From NCBI RefSeq assembly GCF_019112545.1, contig NW_025064899.1:333185-397184 (forward strand): 64,000 nucleotides of DNA. The letters are read 5' to 3'. The DNA comes from Guyanagaster necrorhizus. Taxonomy: Eukaryota; Basidiomycota; Agaricomycetes; Agaricales; Physalacriaceae. The notes under the pieces were generated by a model. The model did not search any database. It saw nothing but the letters and a program-made list of their open reading frames with translations, and was not told the origin of the DNA. The translations under genes were made by a program, and so were the position numbers. Shown piece after piece: positions 24,888-35,153 of this stretch (within the stretch, counting starts at the first letter, position 1; every line of letters starts with the position of its first letter).

Positions 24888-25794
24888 ATGGCTATCCTCC
24901 ATCTTACTATCTTCGTCCTCTTCATCAACCTCCTCGTCGTTGGAGAACTGACGAACCACACCATCGATGATACACTTGGAGACCAGCTCACCGGGTTTCA
25001 AGTTGATTATAGTCCCGCTTCGAACGCTGGTGCTCCCGTTTGGAAGAACACATCTCAATGTAATAATTGCGCTATCGTTCCTAGTCCGTCGCTCGCTATG
25101 TACAACACATGGACTAGCGCGACGTATTACGCAGCTCTCGGGAATGTAACGGCCCAGATGATCTTTCATGGTACGTTGCTATGGGAGTTTCGTCCAGCTT
25201 CGGCTTAGTGGTGATTTTGCAGGTTCTGCAATATACATCTACCTGATTCTTTCCAATTATCCAAAGAGTACAGGGCTTGTCAGTGATGTCCTCTGCGATT
25301 TCAGGATCGATGGAGAGGTTGCGGGGAACTTCAGGCATGATACGGATGGCACGTATCAGTTCGAATACGATGTCCTGGCGTACGGCAATGTATCATTGGT
25401 CGATGACGATCATACGTTCTTGATAGAGATTTCGGGGCTGGAGCCATCATATGTCATTTTCGATTATGCCGTGTATACGTACGTTCCATTCCTTTCTTTG
25501 ATTCTGGATGCTTGAAGCCTAACTGTTATTTCTAGGAACACGCAGGTATCCATAACATTTCCGGCGGCGGAGTCCTCAACATCCACTACTGCGCGAAACC
25601 CAGCTACCACGAGTTTGTTTGTATCGACAGTCGGACCTTCCCCTTCATTCCCTGCATCCTCATCTTTCAGACAACCTTTCAAAGGCGCCATTGCTGGAAT
25701 AACAGTGGGAGTCTCGGTGTTCATCGCCTTGATCGCATCATCCTTCCTATACTTTCGCCGGCGACATCAAAATTCATCACCACCGGCGAAGTGA
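24888..25794 (+). CDS. Single-pass membrane protein, basidiomycete ectodomain family, copy 1
   Basis: Model: exons 24888-25170, 25223-25478 and 25536-25794, giving 265 residues. A signal peptide (AILHLTIFVLFINLLVVG) is followed by an ectodomain with TIDDTLGDQLTGFQVDY, a CNNCAIVP pair of cysteines, HGSAIYIYLILSN, FRIDGEVAGNFRHD and SYVIFDYAVYT. A Ser/Thr-rich stalk leads to one membrane helix (GAIAGITVGVSVFIALIA) and a basic RRRH stop-transfer. The tail is very short. The fold is probably a beta-sandwich displayed at the surface; many Agaricomycete proteins share the IDDxxGD...FDYAxYT outline and none I know has a defined role. It is directly followed in the same direction by a paralog with a longer tail. 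Confidence 0.85.
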
Positions 25795-26367
25795 GGCTGT
25801 AGCTTTCACGAGCCATCCGGTCAGACTTCTGAGGCACACCATTTAAGAGTGTTTCTCAGTCATCCAGATCTCTTCTCTCAAAATTCAATCACAGCGATCT
25901 AGAGCATGGTAGTCCGATGAAGCATTATACCGTTTACACCGGAATCTGAGCTGTTCGAAGCGAATACAGCATTTCAGTCATCGAGCTATGGCCACGATTA
26001 TGATGAAAGGCGTTATGGTACAAATTATCGTATGTCGGTCACATGCTACTATGGGATGATCAGGAGCATTCGAAGTTTTGATTGTGGATGTCACAATTCG
26101 TGATGATCATACTCATGATGATGGACCTAAGTTCTCCTGATACGAGGGTAAGTCTTATTGTATTCCGCTCATCATCGTTTTGATGTTGATCCTTGGTTGA
26201 TTCCAACTAGGCCAATAGAAGAGCGGCGTTCCCAAGCCGTATTATCATGGTTTGGGTGATGGCGTGACTACCTTGACTGAACAACGGTTACCTCACCTCA
26301 TTTGGTTCTCTTTCGCCCATCTGCCCACATTCTTTGCTTTGTAAAGTCCATCTCATTTCCCTCCTTC
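25795..26367. other. Spacer between tandem membrane-protein genes
   Basis: No gene seen. Several short ATGATCAT-like repeats occur near 26080-26180. An upstream in-frame TTG at 26302 is not used as a start; the first ATG giving a signal peptide is 26368. Confidence 0.5.
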
Positions 26368-27533
26368 ATGAACAACTTCTTTATCTCCCTCCTCTTGCCG
26401 ATATCGCTCTCTTTCGCAGCTGGTACCAATCGTACTATAGACGATGGTCTCGGAGACGTCGTCACTGGTTTGCAAGTCGAGTACCTGCCATTGTATAGCC
26501 CTAATAATACGGCGGAGCCATTTTGGAAGCACGAAGACCAATGCGACGGTTGTGCAATCATGCCAGATGTGACTAAAGCCTTTGACGGAACGTGGACTGC
26601 GACGACTTATGTCCCTGCAATAGAGTACATGTCGGCCGGGCTTCGCTTCAATGGTATGATATTCATTGTTCTATGTGCAGGCGCTCATCCTGATTTTGTA
26701 GGAACGGCGATATATATCTACCTCATCCTCTCGAACTATCCCGCCAATACGAGTCTCGTTAGCCGGACTGTCTGTGACTTCAGGCTTGATGGGAGCGTTG
26801 TCGGGGCATTCGACCACGAGATGGACGGGACGAGCAACTTTGAGTACAACACCCTTGCGTATAGCAATGAGTCTCTCAGTGATGAAGAGCATATATTTCT
26901 TATTGAGACCACGGGTTCAGAGTCCTCATATGTCGTATTCGACTACGCTATTTATACGTCAGTAGTCTCCGAGAACACAACTTTCAACCTGTTCCTGACA
27001 TTGAGAATAGCTCCAACGACGATTCTCAATATTCCTCTCATTCTAGAGCGCTCTCCAGTCATGCAGTCGCAGGCATCGTCCTTGGCGTGCTAGTATTCGC
27101 GGTATCTATCACCTGTGGAGCGTACTTCCTCTACCGCCGCTGCCGTCCACGCAGTTTAAATAACACTGAAAGAAGTACCGATACCGGGATACTAGTACCA
27201 TTCAACATCTTTCATCCTTTCGATCGCAGTACAGCCACTAAATATACCACGACAGTGCCCATGTCGTTCGATGTCGATCAGGAAGTAATCGAAAGCAGAG
27301 CGAGCCTCCTAGGAGAGAAGCATTTGGCAGGACAAGTCGTCGCACTGCAGGTCCAGGTGCAGCGCCTAGAAGAGCAGCATCATGGGGGTTCTCAAGGTTC
27401 CAGGGCAGCGGGTTCCTTTTCTCCTATGGATCATGACGGGAGTGTTACACTTCAGCCCATACGGAGAGAGGACGACGATGCACCACCCAGATATATGGAA
27501 TATCATCCCTATAACCCCAGCGGAGGCACTTGA
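26368..27533 (+). CDS. Single-pass membrane protein, basidiomycete ectodomain family, copy 2 (long tail)
   Basis: Model: exons 26368-26653, 26702-26957 and 27011-27533, giving 354 residues. It shares exon phases with copy 1; the middle exon is 256 bases in both. Signal peptide MNNFFISLLLPISLSFA, then TIDDGLGDVVTGLQVEY, CDGCAIMP, NGTAIYIYLILSN, FRLDGSVVGAFDHE and SYVVFDYAIYT. One helix (AVAGIVLGVLVFAVSITCGAYF) is followed by RRCRPR and about 130 cytoplasmic residues with a short coiled-coil-like stretch (VVALQVQVQRLEEQ) and a proline/tyrosine-rich end (PPRYMEYHPYNP). The tail suggests signalling or scaffolding inside the cell, which copy 1 has lost or never had. Confidence 0.87.
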
Positions 27534-28149
27534 TCATCCTGGCCCAGAATCCCGGTGTGAGAAACCAGAAGGCGAATAAATTTGATATTGAAAGAAGACC
27601 ATGATCCACGCGGGATGGAGGATTTTCGGTCCCATGATTGTTTTTATCCATTCGAGTGCCTGGAGGATCCGCCGCCACATAGTAACATGCGTTCTCTCTC
27701 AAACTCCGGTGTAAACGGAATACACAAGGCCGATCGTCTCTGCGGACCACTCTTCTTTGTATCTTATGCTGCTGGGTCGTTCAATTTCAAAGATTACGAA
27801 GGTTTCCATGTGCTTACATGAATTAAACCGTGTTGGGGAGTATGCCTCGACGGGCTTGATCAACGCGTATATTCTCTGTCTCTTTAACTTTCGAATTTCG
27901 AGCGGCTTACCATTGCGCCTGCTCCTTCAAGTCGACAGTAGCCCCGACTGTTAACTACAGAGAGCAGAAAGTTCTGTGGACACCAAGCCGGAAATCTTGA
28001 CTTATAGCGGAAAGACCATCTGGGACACCAAGCCATGTGTTGCCGCACAGGGTATGCACTTGCACTTTATCTATCACCCCGCACTGCTGTACTCGTTCTA
28101 TTCGGATTCACTGCCTCCGTATTTATTCCTTAAACTACGTTCAATATGG
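27534..28149. other. Intergenic
   Basis: No gene supported. GACACCAAGCC recurs near 27977 and 28023, a short direct repeat close to the promoter of the next gene. Confidence 0.5.
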
Positions 28150-28209
28150 TATAAAACACCTTCAAAATCGACGGTAAATATCAGCGTTCAATCTCTCTCT
28201 CTCTCTCTA
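28150..28209 (+). promoter_or_regulatory. Core promoter with TATA box and CT-rich tract
   Basis: TATAAAA begins at 28150 and a run of CT dinucleotides fills 28192-28208. The ATG of the small secreted protein is at 28213. Pyrimidine tracts just upstream of the start are common in well-expressed fungal genes. Confidence 0.6.
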
Positions 28210-28212
28210 ACA

Positions 28213-28899
28213 ATGTTCTTCTTGCGACTCACCATCTTCGCTTCGACTCTCGTCTCGCTCGTCACCGCGACCCCTGCCCCTCGGGCTGAAGCCAGTAGCA
28301 TTGAGGGGGTCCTCCAAGGCCTGAAAAGCACCACTGATGCTATCCTCCCTCAAATCAGTAAGCCATCTTGGTTTTTTTTTTGGTGTGAGCAAAAGCTGAA
28401 AGATTTGTCTAGATGCTCTCGTGGCGAACAAGACTGCCACGGAAGCGTCGGTCTCTCCTCTTCTCAACCAGGTCGTCTCGGCCGTCAATGCCGCCACTTT
28501 GTCTGTTACTTCCCTCCAAGTCGGCGGTGTCGTGGTCAAGAGGGACAGTAATGGCGACGTCGCCGCGCTCGCTGCTAGTATCATGACGGTATGTGCGCTC
28601 AGGCTCCCTCGTCATGAAATTGGCACTAACGAACCATGGTAGGATATCAATACCACCACACAAGGTCTCACGACCTCAGGATTAGGCCTGGGCAGTCTTG
28701 TAACGGTTATTGGCGTGGCGTTGAGCCAGCTGCTCGTTACTCTGGAGGTTATCGTTCCTGGGTTACTTGCACTCGTTGTGGCATTGTATGTGTTTCTCGT
28801 CCTTCCGATCTCTTCCTGCTGATAGTGAACAGGCTCGATGGGGTTGTGGGGACGCTTGTTTCTCTGCTTTCGGGGCTGTTGGGGGTTATTCTAGGATAG
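28213..28899 (+). CDS. Small secreted protein, hydrophobic helical
   Basis: Model: exons 28213-28357, 28413-28588, 28643-28785 and 28833-28899, giving 176 residues. The signal peptide is MFFLRLTIFASTLVSLVTA and cleavage is likely before TPAPRAE. The mature part is alanine-, valine- and leucine-rich, without cysteines. It has an amphipathic segment (LLNQVVSAVNAATLSVTSL) and a glycine/leucine-rich C-terminus (GVVGTLVSLLSGLLGVILG) that could insert in a membrane or self-associate. Similar short secreted proteins are common in Agaricomycetes, but no function is known to me. It lies between the membrane-protein pair and the dead lipase. All introns are GT-AG. Confidence 0.8.
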
Positions 28900-29210
28900 G
28901 ATTTTCCATTGTTGTTCTGCAAACACTCTCTAGTGTTTTTTGTTTTTCAGTCGCTACTTGTTCTTGCAACCTACTCGAATTGTGGAACCATTAAGGAAAT
29001 GATATCATCAAGTTTCTTACTAAAGATGTGTGCTGTTATGGGTGGGTATTCTGGCTAGACTCTTTCCGTAGTCAGAAGTACATGGGGAACTATTGGGGAA
29101 CGGTGCATCTGAATCTGCAGGCAAAGTAACGAGATAGATAGATGTGTATATTGCGCGGTATAGGTAAGACTAAAGTATCATCGCGTGCATCCTATCGGCT
29201 TCTTTACTCG

Positions 29211-29825
29211 ACGTTGACATCCGCCCTCCTTCTCGCCTTTCTTTTTCAGTTCTTCCTCTTTATCAGAGCTGAACCGGGACCCTTTGAGATTATGACAGTT
29301 TCCTCAACAAGACTGGCGAACTTCTCGGCAAGGTAGGAGAGGTTATCGCTGCTGGGGCGACGCCGTTGATGATGTCGTCGGAACTGCTGGGTCCAACGGG
29401 ACGACTAGCGTTAGTCCTTCTGACTTTCTTCCGCTCTTTTTTCTTCAGCCGTGTTGTGTTATACACTGTGCTAGCCACTCTGTGAAGAATTTGACCTGCG
29501 GCGCATCATGCGATGCTCTTGGCGCAGATTCAGTCATGATTTTGGTAGCCGGTGGTCACGGCGCCTCGGTACCGCGGTGTAAGCTGTCTTACTTCCGTTC
29601 ATCATCATATTCTGACAATGATTTAGTTCTAATCGTGCGCGATACTTTATCCAATTCGACCGTTATGGCGCACCAAGGCTCTAACCCTCATAGTCTGTAT
29701 GTTTATTTGTTCTACCTATCTGGTAGGATCGGAGTAGTGAGCCCTAAGTCTGATCCTCTGAAAGATCAAAATTGCTGATTCGAGTGTACGACCGTACTTT
29801 GATGGGATATCGTTTGGTCAGGAAC
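29211..29825 (+). pseudogene. Degenerate copy of the class-3 lipase
   Basis: This is clearly related to the lipase at 15207-16733 but in the opposite direction. The signal-peptide segment (LTSALLLAFLFQFFLFIRA) begins at 29211 with ACG where the intact gene has ATG. A segment resembling GKTEDAISDGASDL follows, then LTCGASCDALGADSVMILVAGG and MAHQGSNPHS, and finally PYFDGISFGQ at the very end. Everything between the HQGS exon and the last 12 residues, including the GHSLG elbow, is deleted. A stop and a one-base shift occur near 29480. The acidic insert of the intact gene is absent, so it may have been gained by the intact copy. Confidence 0.85.
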
Positions 29826-30942
29826 CAGTGTTCCTCTTGACGTTTTTGTTTTCTTTTGCTTTTGCGGTTATTGCATTATGGAAGGGTTTGTGTTTATCAT
29901 GTCATACATAGCTGGGGTTCGGTTGAGTTTATCGGGTTAATGGTTAGTTTATTCAATGTTAACGAAATGGCGTGGCGTCCAAAATTCATAGCAAAGAGAT
30001 GAAAGATGACCTGACCACCTGGATGCAGGTCCAATGCATAGATAGAACACTGAAATCCAAACTTGACTTTTTTCGCCCACGATACTTTGTTTCCTCCCTT
30101 TCTCTTTCGTGTCATTTATACGAGCTATTTTTTATAATAGATGTCTGTTGATTTTTATCGTCCTTAGCAGCATCAGTGTGTTCTCGTCTTGCAAAGAGTC
30201 ACTTAGAGCTAAATATTCATTCTTAGGGCAGGTTCTTTATGCTCTTGGCTGATCCCTCCGTCTAAACCATCGATGTGACGTTTCTCCAAGCTGTAAATGC
30301 TCACATATTGTGGAACTAGCTGATCATGTCAAGGATTTTGTCGCCTGGCGCCCCTTCTTTCTACTTTAGCTGTCGCTTTAGGACCGGCTTCCACCACGTA
30401 ATTTCTTTTGTCATTTGTACAACAATGGCTTTGCTCATTTTGCTGAACGCCACGCCGGACAACGCTTGAAGCTTCTTCATTCAGCCCTTGTTCACTTCGA
30501 CGTAGCTTTTCAATCACGGATCTTGAAAAGTGCGACTTCCGATCTTCACTTGGGATTGCATCAAACACTTAGTCCGATGACCTCTTGAAAGATCCGAGTT
30601 GGCCGGTAGACTAGAACCGCGGCTAGATAAATCAACAAAGCATCCAAGAAAGCACCATTTCTTGATCACCTCCACGCCGGACATCATAAATTCCACGCTA
30701 GTATGTAACTTTTCCCATCATTTTTCCTTGTGAATTTTCTCATACAAGAAGCATATTACCCGTGGTGGAGATTCAATGTTTAGTCATAAAAGCATGATAA
30801 CGTGATCGTCACCCTTGCTTTACAATCTATCGGAACACAGTTAACAGCGATCCGTATAAAGCCTGCGGCATAATGTTTCTCCCATCATACGCTGCCATTG
30901 CTCTTACTTTCCTTCAGAATAATTGTCTATTTTGATTGAAAA
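29826..30942. other. Intergenic, no gene seen
   Basis: Short frames on both strands have no motif and no joinable exons. The last 100 bases are the thioredoxin promoter. Confidence 0.45.
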
Positions 30943-31425
30943 ATGCCCGTCGAACCTATCAACTCATACGACGACTTCCAGAAAGCGGCATGCTTCCCTT
31001 ATCAATGGTCCATTTATCCTGACACTGACCCAGTATTCTCAGATAAAAGGGGATAAAACCATTGTCGTTGATTTCTGGGCCTCATGGTGTGGTCCCTGCA
31101 AGGCGATCTCTCCAATATTCCAGCAGCTCTCTGAGATTGACGACTTGGATGTACTTGGCTTCTACAAAGTTGACGTGGACGCGCAGACCAGGATTGCTGA
31201 AGAGATGGAGATACGAGCTGTAGGTTTTGTTTGGCGCCATCACGACCCGCGGTAGTAATGGTCCTCCACTAGATGCCCACGTTTGCCGTCTTCAAAGATG
31301 GCAAGAAGATCCAGGAAATCGTTGGTGCCGACCCAAGAAGTCTTATGGTACCTTCACTCTTGTATTGTTAACGCCTATTTTTAATCCACGAACCTTAGTT
31401 GATGTTGAACTCGGTAATTCCTTGA
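30943..31425 (+). CDS. Thioredoxin
   Basis: Model: exons 30943-30987, 31043-31219, 31273-31347 and 31399-31425, giving 107 residues, the usual thioredoxin length. It contains FWASWCGPCK, with the redox pair at Cys31 and Cys34, KVDVDAQ, and the cis-proline loop RAMPTFAVFKDGKK (Pro76). No targeting peptide is seen, so it is cytosolic; it would reduce disulfides using electrons from thioredoxin reductase.
The first intron (30988-31042) begins with GC (GCG|GCATGC); no GT in the exon gives the conserved FQKA-IKGDK join. The last exon of 27 bases is inferred from length and frame; reading through instead would end the protein a few residues later. Confidence 0.9.
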
Positions 31426-32418
31426 AGTCGACGGTTCTCGCAATAAATTGGATTGTACAATAATAGATTCGCACTTTGCGCAATTGTATCATACCTGTTG
31501 CAATGCGATCTCTTTCACGAAAAGTGATCTCCAGTGTCCAACTTTCCTGTCTTTTATTTTTTTTCGCCTCGCCTTCTTGAATGGCACTTCCTGGTTTACG
31601 CATCTTAGACGTTAGAGGTCGAATTTGAAGCTGTTGCGATAGTATATACCACGCGTATAATAATGATCATCGCTTTCATTACGCCGATAGTGGCACCTCT
31701 AAATATCCTCGACGCGCTGAATGACATACAAACTCGAGACAAAATGAATTACGAGGTAGTATCCCAGCCGATTTTCCCTATATCCATGGCCTACACGTAT
31801 AGGCTCATACGACGGATGCTTGTTCTCCCACCTCAAGCTCAGTGGCGCACACCAACCAGCCCTCGCCATCTTAATGACAGCGAAAATTTTGTCAGGAAGC
31901 CTCATTAGTCTGAATCACAAGGCAGGAAATTCTCTATCCCAAAGATCAATGAATTCAGTCTCGCAACTTCTCATCACTTCCGAGTCCGAACGTTGATGAA
32001 TCGAGCTTCTTAGCTTCCTTCGTTCCGGCTGTCATATCATGAGTTGCTGTCTACTCCTTCTGGCGCTAAGCAGTTCATACAATATTCCTTGCTACACTGT
32101 AATTAATAGGACTCAGTCCTACGACAGCTGTTGGTGACGAACAACTCGCCATTTCGCCCACAATGGCTCCCTCGTCGGACACTAATCCTATCCACTGCAT
32201 ACAAGTCAACGGCCCAAGCGCACAAAAATGATTTACATTCATCATTCAAACAAAAATTTGTTCGAAGACGCCTTTTGGTCCTTCCATGCATCCTGTTAGA
32301 AGTCTAGCACGCTCACGGGAACGAGTCACGACGCGGTGAACATACCACCTCTGCGTATAAAACGAGGTCTGAACATCGTAAAGAGCATCCGTCAACCGGA
32401 CCTCCTCTCTTTTACAAC
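31426..32418. other. Intergenic, no gene seen
   Basis: No supported exon. It separates the thioredoxin from the secreted two-domain protein. Confidence 0.5.
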
Positions 32419-33752
32419 ATGCTCGTCCACGGTAGACATTCCTTCCCTAACCTTGCTACGCGTCTAACGCAGCATCCATAGCACTTTCCTTAATCCCCGT
32501 CCTGCTCTCCGCAATCAGCACAACGGCTTTGCCAACGACTGAACCAAGTACGGCCTGCTCGTTATTCCTAAAGATACCGTTTCTAAGATAGGCGTATAGG
32601 TCTCGCCGTCGCTACCTCCCTCGTAGCGCGAGCAGAAATTCAGCCCCTCACTTTCACGGACTCCAACTGGATCTGGACTGGGGAAACCGCGAGTCCAGGC
32701 GGTGACGCTCCCGATGGTTCTCGTCCGTTCCGCCTGACTATTCCTCACACCTCCACCAAGTGTCCCGTATGTGCGACTATCATAATCATCGCGTAAGTTT
32801 CTCTTTCTCCAAACACCGGAGGTAGCTTACCTATCTGTTCGTCCAGCGACAACCGCTACACGCTCTACGCCAACGGTGCTGAGGTCGGGTCTGGCATAGC
32901 ATACGAAGGAACAAGCTCCACTTCCCAGGTATACACCGTCGGTCTTAACCCCGAAATTGACAACGTCATTGCCGTCAACGCCACCAACACCGGTGGTCCG
33001 GCAGGGTTGATCGCTACGCTCCTCGTCGATTACCTCGACGGCACCACTGAGACGTTCGTCACCGATGCGTCTTGGAAGACCCTAAAAACCCCCACTGTAG
33101 ACGGTTTTGAGAACCCCAGCTTGGATGACTCCGCTTGGATCGCAGCGAATGTCCAAGGACCGGCAGGGATGGCGCCGTGGGGAGCGATCTCTCTCCCGCC
33201 CGCCTTGGATTTGACGCAGAGCGACTGGATTTGGACAAATGAGACTGACTCGGCAGGAAATGCACCCATCGGGAGCAGGGCCTTCAGAAAGACGATCATT
33301 TCACCGTATGGGAAGGGTGCTGTCTGCGCCAAAGTGGTCATGACGACGTAGGTCAACTTTGCGAGTTGATCTCCACGGTACTGACGAGGACCGCGAACAG
33401 AGATAATGCATACACCCTCTATGCCAACGGACAGTCCATCGGATCTGGCAGCGATTATACCAGCGCCCAAGCATATAGTGTGCCGCAGCTGGATCCCGAT
33501 GAGAACGTATTCGCCGTGAATGGTACCAACGTTGCTCCTGGAGGGCCCGCTGGGGTAATTGGCACCATTCTTGTGGCATACAGCGATGGAACGTCGGCGT
33601 CGTACATCACAGACAACACCTGGAAAGCGTTCATTGGGGTTCCAAGCGGATTCGAGCTTCCGGCGACAGACGATGATGCTTGGAGCGATGCCACAGTTGT
33701 GGCAAAGTATGGAGGCTCACCTTGGGGTGACATAACAGTGCCAACGGCTTGA
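32419..33752 (+). CDS. Secreted protein with two tandem beta-sandwich (galactose-binding-like) repeats
   Basis: Model: exons 32419-32431, 32482-32547, 32600-32792, 32847-33347 and 33401-33752, giving 374 residues. A 13-base first exon joins to give the signal peptide MLVHALSLIPVLLSAISTT. Two homologous units follow, each with (S)DxxWIWTxE, GSRxFRxT, YTLYANGxxxGSG, an (I/F)AVNxTN string, GPAGxIxTxLVxYxDGT and WGxIxxP. The pattern resembles the N-terminal beta-sandwich of alpha-L-rhamnosidases and other galactose-binding-like lectin folds, without a catalytic domain. It probably binds glycans outside the cell. The first unit has CPVCATI where the second has CAKVV. The second intron is inferred from frame; alternatives would break the signal peptide. 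Confidence 0.82.
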
Positions 33753-35153
33753 TTGCTCTTCGTTCATATACCCTTATCCAACTGGTGACTATCTTTCATG
33801 TCTTAGTCTCATAGGCCTGCTGTCCTTTCTTTAAAAATAATACAGCCATTGCCTGATTCAAGGAAGAGGAGGATCAGGGCTTACCCTAAGTGCAGCGGTT
33901 AAGCCCCAGATAGCCGTAACATTGGTGTGATATATGGTACTCATTCTGGATAGTCGTATGGTCTAGGGACCACCGCATCCTCCCATGTTTTTTGGGATGA
34001 TTAATGCTAATCAATCAGGTATGCTATCGGAAACGCAAACAAAGTACAAACGTCGAGAGCCAGTTCAGATCAATATATGCATCCATCATCGGTGGTAATT
34101 CCATCGCCAGTCCTACGCACCAAGCGGGCGCGCGCTCTCTGACTATTGAAGGATTTCTTGGACTGCTAATGAGGCAAATTGGGCACGAAAATGACCCAGG
34201 ATCTTGATTACCGCCGTAGACGATGGTGGAGATAGCGACATTGCTCTGTTGAGAATACAACAGCGGTAATTATTGCTGAACCATGTTAATGCCAAGACAT
34301 TGGAGCGCTCCAGACGCGTGAATCGTCGCAGCACGCCATCTGATTCTCGTATTGGAGTAGGAAGAAGAGAGAGGCCAGGCAATGTTTACCTTCGACATGC
34401 CCGGAGAAACATCCATCCATTCCGGTCCGGTCGCACCGGCCCGAGACACACTTTACTATGTTTGCAGTGCTTCGGTACTGGGAGTCCCTTCCCTCTGGCC
34501 CTGTGTCTCTCGCGGGGGAACAATCTATGTTTTAGGTGCTCCAGCCTTGCAGTCCCTTCCCTCTCATCCTGCTTCTTGTCATCTTTCCTTGCTTCGTCCA
34601 TTGACTTCGGTGGTCCTTCAAATTCAACCTCACCGCGGACTTGGGAAGGTCCCAGACAAAATATAGGCATCAGATGGGATCGATATTGTGAGACTATATG
34701 GTGCTTTACGAGATAAGATGGGCCCAGCTGTATTGGGAAAAGCAAGAGACGCGTCGCGACGCATCATGTGCAACGGTTTACATCTGAATTGTACTTAATC
34801 CGAACTCGGGCCGTTCTACACTTCCTCCCGGTGCGGATTCGGGGACAAAGAAGTGTTCTTGCTCTGGAGGGTGTCTTTTTGACGATTCGTGCATTAGAGG
34901 ATCTTATGGTCTCATTAGTCATCGGCTTCTCAGATTCTTGCACGTCGTGGAATGTGCCATAATGGCCCAAGGTAAAATTGAGGATGAAAAGTCAACACGA
35001 TTTATCGACATTGTTTCACATTTAACCTATTGCGATTGAGAGCATTCTACATCATAAACCCAGCAGGTAGATACGTCAAGGACATAGCGCAACTTGAACA
35101 CCTGGTCCAAGTGCCTTATATCCATTCAGGTATTCTGCGCTCCTTTCTTCGCT
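33753..35153. other. Intergenic, no gene supported
   Basis: A minus-strand frame at 34386-34745 and overlapping plus-strand frames at 34273-34716 show no family motif. TGCAGTCCCTTCCCTCT-like strings recur near 34480 and 34550. I see no convincing gene. Confidence 0.45.

Noticed and set aside
28192..28208. CRISPR-like or satellite array
   Set aside because: It is a simple CT tract in a core promoter; no CRISPR array exists in this fungal DNA.
33030..33733. Minus-strand frames of up to 146 codons
   Set aside because: Antisense to the duplicated beta-sandwich protein, whose two repeats align with each other.
34386..34745. 119-codon minus-strand charged protein
   Set aside because: No family motif, no introns with coding neighbours and overlapping plus-strand frames of similar length.
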